Assembly (NCBI GenBank): GCA_947034885.2
Contig: OX344754.2
Coordinates: 496,001-560,000 of the forward strand
Source: Thuidium tamariscinum
Taxonomy: Eukaryota > Streptophyta > Bryopsida > Hypnales > Thuidiaceae
Reading direction: 5' to 3'
DNA length: 64,000 nucleotides
Shown: piece by piece, positions 59,330-64,000 of the stretch
Layout of the letters: the number at the start of each line of letters is the position of its first letter
Numbering within the stretch: position 1 is the stretch's first letter
The notes under the pieces: model-generated
What the model was told of the DNA's origin: nothing
The model's input: the letters and a program-made list of their open reading frames with translations, nothing else
Database searches by the model: none
Made by a program: the position numbers and the translations under genes

Positions 59330-59706
59330 AATTGTAGAAGGAGGCTCACTTTGTGGACTTGTACACCACACAAAAATAACTTTTTTTAAATCCCTTTGCT
59401 AGAAAGCTAGAAGTCTACTAGAAGACTGATTCATCCAAATTTGAGCTCAAAATCATTAAAAAAAAAGGTACTCAATAGTACTAAAAACCTCCAAATTGGC
59501 ATTTGTGACATTCAATCACTAGTACTATTTTAATAACAAACTATTTCTGAAAATTATGAAAAAAATACTTAAAGTGTATGATAGTCATGAGTACCTTCCC
59601 TATAAGTTTTGAGTCATTTAGAGTTAAAATACAAAAGTTATGGCCAAAAAACAGATCAGCACATGTTGTGTGACGAAAAATAGTACAAGTGTTTGTTGAA
59701 TTCACC
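59330..59706 (-). mobile_element. M-family element, copy M9 (subfamily a), truncated
   Basis: 59330-59706 matches the right half of M8 (GGCTCACTTTGTGGACTTG onward, through TGGCCAAAAAACAGATCAGC). It ends TGTTTGTTGAATTCACC. The left half is missing. Confidence 0.85.
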
Positions 59707-60157
59707 GCCATTTTGAACTGCACGAAGGAGTATCAATAACAAAATTTGACTTACCGATAGCTATTTTACAAACGTTTGTTGTATCAAGGAAAGAGTTCAT
59801 GGTTGCAGGAGCAACTTGTCACAATGAGTGGCATCCATATATGCAAGCAGTTGTGAAGTCATAATGTTCAAATTCCAAAAGCATAAGGTGAATAGCATAC
59901 AACAGCGGAGTTCGAACTTCACAAGAAAGATGCACGTCAAAAAAGAGAAACTAGTTTACCTTGATCTTTAGAGGCGTTGAAGTTGCTATACTGAAGACTA
60001 CGCTCAGTTTTTGGAGAAGTGTAGCAGAGGTATATCAATCATTCTAGACTACAGAGAAAACAAGAGTACTTTGCATCTTCACAACGACATTGGAATGGAA
60101 ACACGTACGTATGATATGACTATTTTGGAACTAAGGATGGAAGATGTGGCTCCATCG

Positions 60158-61275
60158 CACTACCAGAAAAATTCATGTCCTTTTTCGCAAACATTTCGCA
60201 TAGTTATGTTGTCTTACACAGTTGTCTAGGACGACTTGTTTCGGATGCCTTCTAGCATAACTCTGTTGTTTTCTCCACATTAGATCCTTTTCTCACGGGA
60301 CCCCTATGCTGTCAATATAAGATGGCTTCACCTTCACATTTCATCGAGGTCAAACTAGATCTACCTCTTGTCATTAAATAGAGTTACTCAGAGACTGCCG
60401 CATACAATTCTCTCACGAAAAAACAGGACGGCATTTGCGGGTGCTTTAACAAATTACTATTCCTGTAGGTTTATTTGTAGACTCTGTATTCACAGGATTC
60501 AGGATATCATTTTTAGATCCTCCTCTCCCTATGAGCAAGAGGCATCTGCCGCTTTCTCCGCCAAGCAGAAATTCTAACAGCCTGGAATTTGAGAATCTGG
60601 TTTAGACTAAGTTCCACGTGGATTCTTCTAATTCGACAGCTTGGACATGGAATATGGGCATCTACGAGGCTACGCATGAATAAATTTGATATTTATAGTG
60701 TCGACGGTACACTTCATATTCCCTAAACCGCTTCCTTTGATGTAGGAAAATCCTTCCTTTCTTTAGCATATGGAAGGAATGTAGTGGTCTGAGGATGGGG
60801 TTCTCAAAATTCCTGACCTGGATAATATTAACTTTCATTTCGGTACTCCCACGTTGACAGAAATATGTTAGCTTCCGTGTAAAAAATATCGCTTCAAAGC
60901 TCACTGAGGGGGTATTAAGTTTGTACGGAAAAAGTTTAGTCGAAGTGTGTGCAGTAGTAAAAAGATTTATGTCTGTTTTACGAATTGGCCCATCACCAAT
61001 GTAATTATAGGTGAAAGAAGTTTACCTCAGAGTAAAGAAGATTTAGCTTACTTCAAAGTACTGAATATGTAATATTCCAGGTTTAGGCTGAGGTAGTCTA
61101 ATTTAGCCATGGAGGTGTCCCAATCGGTTTGGGTACTATTAAACAACAAAGAATATCAAACTCTGTTAATCCACCTAAGCCCTTTGAGCACATTGCCATT
61201 TTCGCACGGCGTCATGCAGAAATCAACATGAATCAACAGAAAATGTGCAAAAACGGGCCCCCCTTTCTGGTAGTG
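60158..61275. mobile_element. CACTA element, non-autonomous (1.12 kb)
   Basis: The ends CACTACCAGAAAAATTC and, inverted, CACTACCAGAAAGGGG are flanked by the 3-bp TSD TCG (60155-60157 and 61276-61278). Imperfect inverted similarity continues for about 40 bp. No transposase or captured gene was recognised. Its terminal repeat differs from the CACTA at 41657, so it belongs to another subfamily. Confidence 0.85.
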
Positions 61276-61278
61276 TCG

Positions 61279-61899
61279 CCATAGAAACAAAAGTAACAGG
61301 GACACGACTTCACAGTGAACAACATGGCGAGCGTGGCCCATTTGAAATAGAGAGGGCAAGAGCGGCAGATCCCGCTCTAAGAAAAAATGATCTCAATGCG
61401 GCAGAGGGGTGACTTAGTAGACAATAGAGCGACTGAGCGGAGAAGCACACAACTGGTCAAGCTACATTGTCGTTGTCACCAACAGCTATATGTATCACGC
61501 AGCTGACTCTCACAAATGCATTTGTCAGTACCTGTTTGTTTTTTCTAGGGTTTCTTTAGGGTTTCAGCATGAGGATAAAGGAGAACTGAAGTGGTGGAAT
61601 GAAATTTCCTGCTTTCACTTCAAAGATCACTATCGGCTGGGAACTCTACAGCTCTGACACACTTTTGAATTATTGTACAATCCATTACAATAGGAAAGCA
61701 ACAGTAGACCAGTGAATTTGCAAACTTTGAAGTAGACGAGGTTAGCATGTCTCTTGTCTTGTTTTACAAGTGAGCAGCACACTTTAGGGATAGACCTGAA
61801 ACTCACAAGCATTGTTGCAGTTGCTTTCAAGACTCATATTTTCTATTCAAATCCATTGTATAATTCATTATTGTTGCTGTCTAAGAACACATATAATGC
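61279..61899. other. Non-coding stretch between elements
   Basis: No gene or element is recognised. It is flanked by the CACTA element and M5. Confidence 0.4.
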
Positions 61900-61903
61900 C
61901 CTA

Positions 61904-62639
61904 GGGTGATTGCAAGAAACACTTGTCCTTTTTTTTGTCCCCTTGACCTTTAAAAGGTAGTTTTTTGCTCATAACTTTTTTCATCTTTTGTTCATTTGAC
62001 TTGAAATTTAAAATGAACGTGCCTACAAAAGTTTTACATTTTGTGTAAGTTTTTCAAGTTTTTCAAAATTATTTTACTATTTTAAAATTGCCCCTGATTG
62101 GGTGTCTACTTTGGCCATTTGGGAGGGTTTTAGTCCTATTTTTGACCCAAAAATGAAAATTTTGAGCTGAAAACTGGCATGCAAGGACCTCACCTAAACT
62201 CACACAAGACTACAAAGATAATTTTTGAAAATACTATACTGTTTAACCTCCACATGTCGTCAAAGTAGCTGACTTTGCACAAGTGTAGAGAATAGAATTT
62301 ATTTCTTCCAAAGATGAATTTTGTTGGAAAAGAAAGACCTTCACTTGGGAAAAAAATGGATTTTTCAATTTTCATTTTCATTTTTTTCATTTTTTTACTA
62401 TTTTTACCAAATTAGTGAAAAAAGAGTTATTTTCATTGTATTTTCCATTGTCTATAACATTTAGAGAAAAAAAACTCTTAGGTCTTAATTTCAAGAGACA
62501 TAATATTCTCATTGCTCTTCAAATTATCCATATTTTTTTCAATTTAAAAAAAATTATTCCAAAAGTCATAGGACTTACACAACTCACTGATTTTGAGTCA
62601 TTTTGAGACAAAACCGGTAAGTGTTTCTTGCAACGACCC
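61904..62639 (+). mobile_element. M-family MITE-like element, copy M5 (subfamily c), 736 bp
   Basis: The ends are GGGTGATTGCAAGAAACACT and GTGTTTCTTGCAACGACCC, with TSD CCTA at 61900-61903 and 62640-62643. The interior differs from subfamilies a and b except for the terminal ~30 bp and an ATAACTTTT block near the left end. It matches M10 (25230-25654). Confidence 0.9.
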
Positions 62640-62643
62640 CCTA

Positions 62644-63420
62644 CATGCCTCTCACTTCAAAAATTCATATGTAATAGCTGTGCACCCCAAAAATTTCACT
62701 AAAAATTGCTAGTCCTGTCTTCTTCACTTTTCTGCGGTGCCAAAAAATTTGGAAAAGTTTCAATGGCATCCGCTCTCCTCAGACCTCCACTTGGGCTTAG
62801 AAGGTCAACATATACCCCTCCTACCTTAGAAGTGTAGAATATTTTACATTGAAATGACTAAAAAAGTCCCCATTCATGGGAAGCAAAGAGTACCCTACCT
62901 TGAAGTTCAAGAAAGTTATGTCTTGCAGTAATGTATTCAAGAAAGTAAGTATTCTAAATACATTACAAAAACTAAGCTTACTTGACTTCATACAGTTAGC
63001 TTTTTCAATCTCCAGCCCATCTAACTTAATGGGTACACCCAACACTTTCTTTCTGGTACTCAGTTACAGAATGGTTGAATGCATGTTTGCATTCACAATT
63101 TCATATCCAATCTTGCAGCTTGGGGCTCCAAAATCCGAAGTCCTTTCAAGCTCCTTCACCAATTTTTGCTTGAATCTTACTTCCTTTTTTTCCATTGGCT
63201 AAATTCATACTTTAAATAAAAAATGAGTAAAGCAATGCATGAACCTTTCAAGAAAATATTTGATTATCAATATTTGGATGAAAATTACTTGTAAGTGGTG
63301 ATTTCAAAGGTGAGCAAACATTTATGAATGGTTCCATCCATCTTTTTTCAACCCCTAAAGGATCAAAGGGGTGGTGGTGGTTTTAGAGAGACATTGTCAA
63401 AAACTGTACTTTCTTGGTAT
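62644..63420. other. Non-coding stretch
   Basis: A 108-codon open frame at 62876-63202 shows no domain and overlaps an antisense frame. It is not supported as a gene. Confidence 0.4.
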
Positions 63421-63781
63421 CATAAGAGGATTTTCAGCTCCTGTACAAGACTGCGAATTCCCGAACGCTGGGAACACGTTGGGAATTCTGGGAACACGAT
63501 GCTGATGTGGTCGAGCGACTGCCACGTCAGAAAATAATAATTTTTTATTAATTTTAATTAGAAATTAAATATTTTGAAAAAAATTTTTTTTTTTTTAAAT
63601 ATTTTTTTTAAACCATTTTTTTCTCTTTAATACATTCTGAAGTTTTTTGAAAAAAAAAATTTAATTTTTTTTTTTCAAAATTCAAAAATTCAGACCAGCA
63701 GGGTGCTGGTCTGCAGCAGTGGGAACAATTTCGGGGAACACCCCTGAAACGGTCTCCTGGAGGCCCAAAAATCCTCTTATG
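63421..63781. mobile_element. F3-family MITE (361 bp)
   Basis: The ends CATAAGAGGATTTTCAGC and, inverted, CATAAGAGGATTTTTGGGCC bound it. Internal TGATGTGGTCGAGCGACTGC matches TGATGTGGTCGAGAGAGTGC in the 17451 copy. It contains long poly-A/T tracts (63540-63680). No clear TSD. Confidence 0.75.
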
Positions 63782-64000
63782 TTATTCAAAAATGAAAATC
63801 GCAACTCTTTTCTCAAAGGGTAATCCATAAAAAAAAATTGAATTATAGTTTTTTTATTGAAGTGTAGAAAAATTTCAACTCATATGACTACATGAATTGA
63901 CAAAATATAATGTTTGAAGTGAAAAAAGAAACTTTTTTTTATTTTTGTGAAATAGGATTTATTTAACAAATATTAGATTCATTTGGTGTAACATTTATGC

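Noticed and set aside
62876-63202. 108-aa ORF
   Set aside because: No domain, overlapped by an antisense ORF, and in repeat-derived context.

Overview
The window looks like a repeat-rich nuclear region of a land plant. I infer this from plant-type spliced genes (selenium-binding protein, F-box/kelch protein, ribosomal protein L13a fragment), a Ty1/copia element primed by initiator tRNA-Met, and plant-style CACTA and hAT elements. The F-box gene style and the pogo-type transposase hint at a seedless plant (bryophyte or lycophyte), but that is a weak inference. Only two host genes are supported: the 3' end of a selenium-binding protein / methanethiol oxidase gene (3-2382, + strand, six visible exons, N-terminus outside the window) and a complete two-exon F-box gene (28154-26819, - strand, 390 aa). 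Nearly everything else is transposable elements, many nested, whose boundaries could often be fixed from target-site duplications (TSDs).

Layout. 2996-19658 is one old, broken Ty1/copia element of about 5.9 kb net, spread over 16.7 kb by later insertions. These are two giant solo-LTR-like elements (7301-11101 and 12379-16964), a 734-bp MITE-like element (3798-4531), a 600-bp inverted-repeat element (6451-7050), a small MITE (17451-17736), and a foldback element carrying a 579-bp hAT derivative with a 94-nt-arm hairpin (18092-18670). 19869-26400 is AT-rich repeat debris with a tandem array. 26819-28154 is the F-box gene. 28.2-36.6 kb is largely featureless, AT-rich from about 30.6 kb. 36696-41189 is a 4.5-kb non-autonomous hAT element with CGGACG-rich ends and a roughly 1.8-kb inverted-repeat array that would fold into one long hairpin. 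41636-50432 is a MITE copy split by an 8.06-kb CACTA element. That CACTA element holds another giant solo LTR plus exon-intron fragments of host genes (two LRR repeats, a signal-peptide exon, and RPL13A exons lacking the normal ends). 51242-53800 is truncated giant-LTR sequence with a piggyBac-like TTAA element and a nested 443-bp MITE. About 53830-58497 is a decayed pogo/Tigger-like transposon interrupted by two further MITEs. 60158-61275 is a second CACTA element.

The most interesting material is (1) a MITE-like family of about 735 bp with 4-bp TSDs and GGGTGAWTGCAAGAAA ends, present as eight near-complete copies and several fragments in three subfamilies; (2) the gene-fragment-carrying CACTA element, in which a signal-peptide exon and the RPL13A exons are phase-compatible; and (3) the hAT family with CG-rich subterminal arrays that carries long perfect hairpins. 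No transposase for (1) or (3) is present in the window. All boundaries were read by eye, and no database search was possible.
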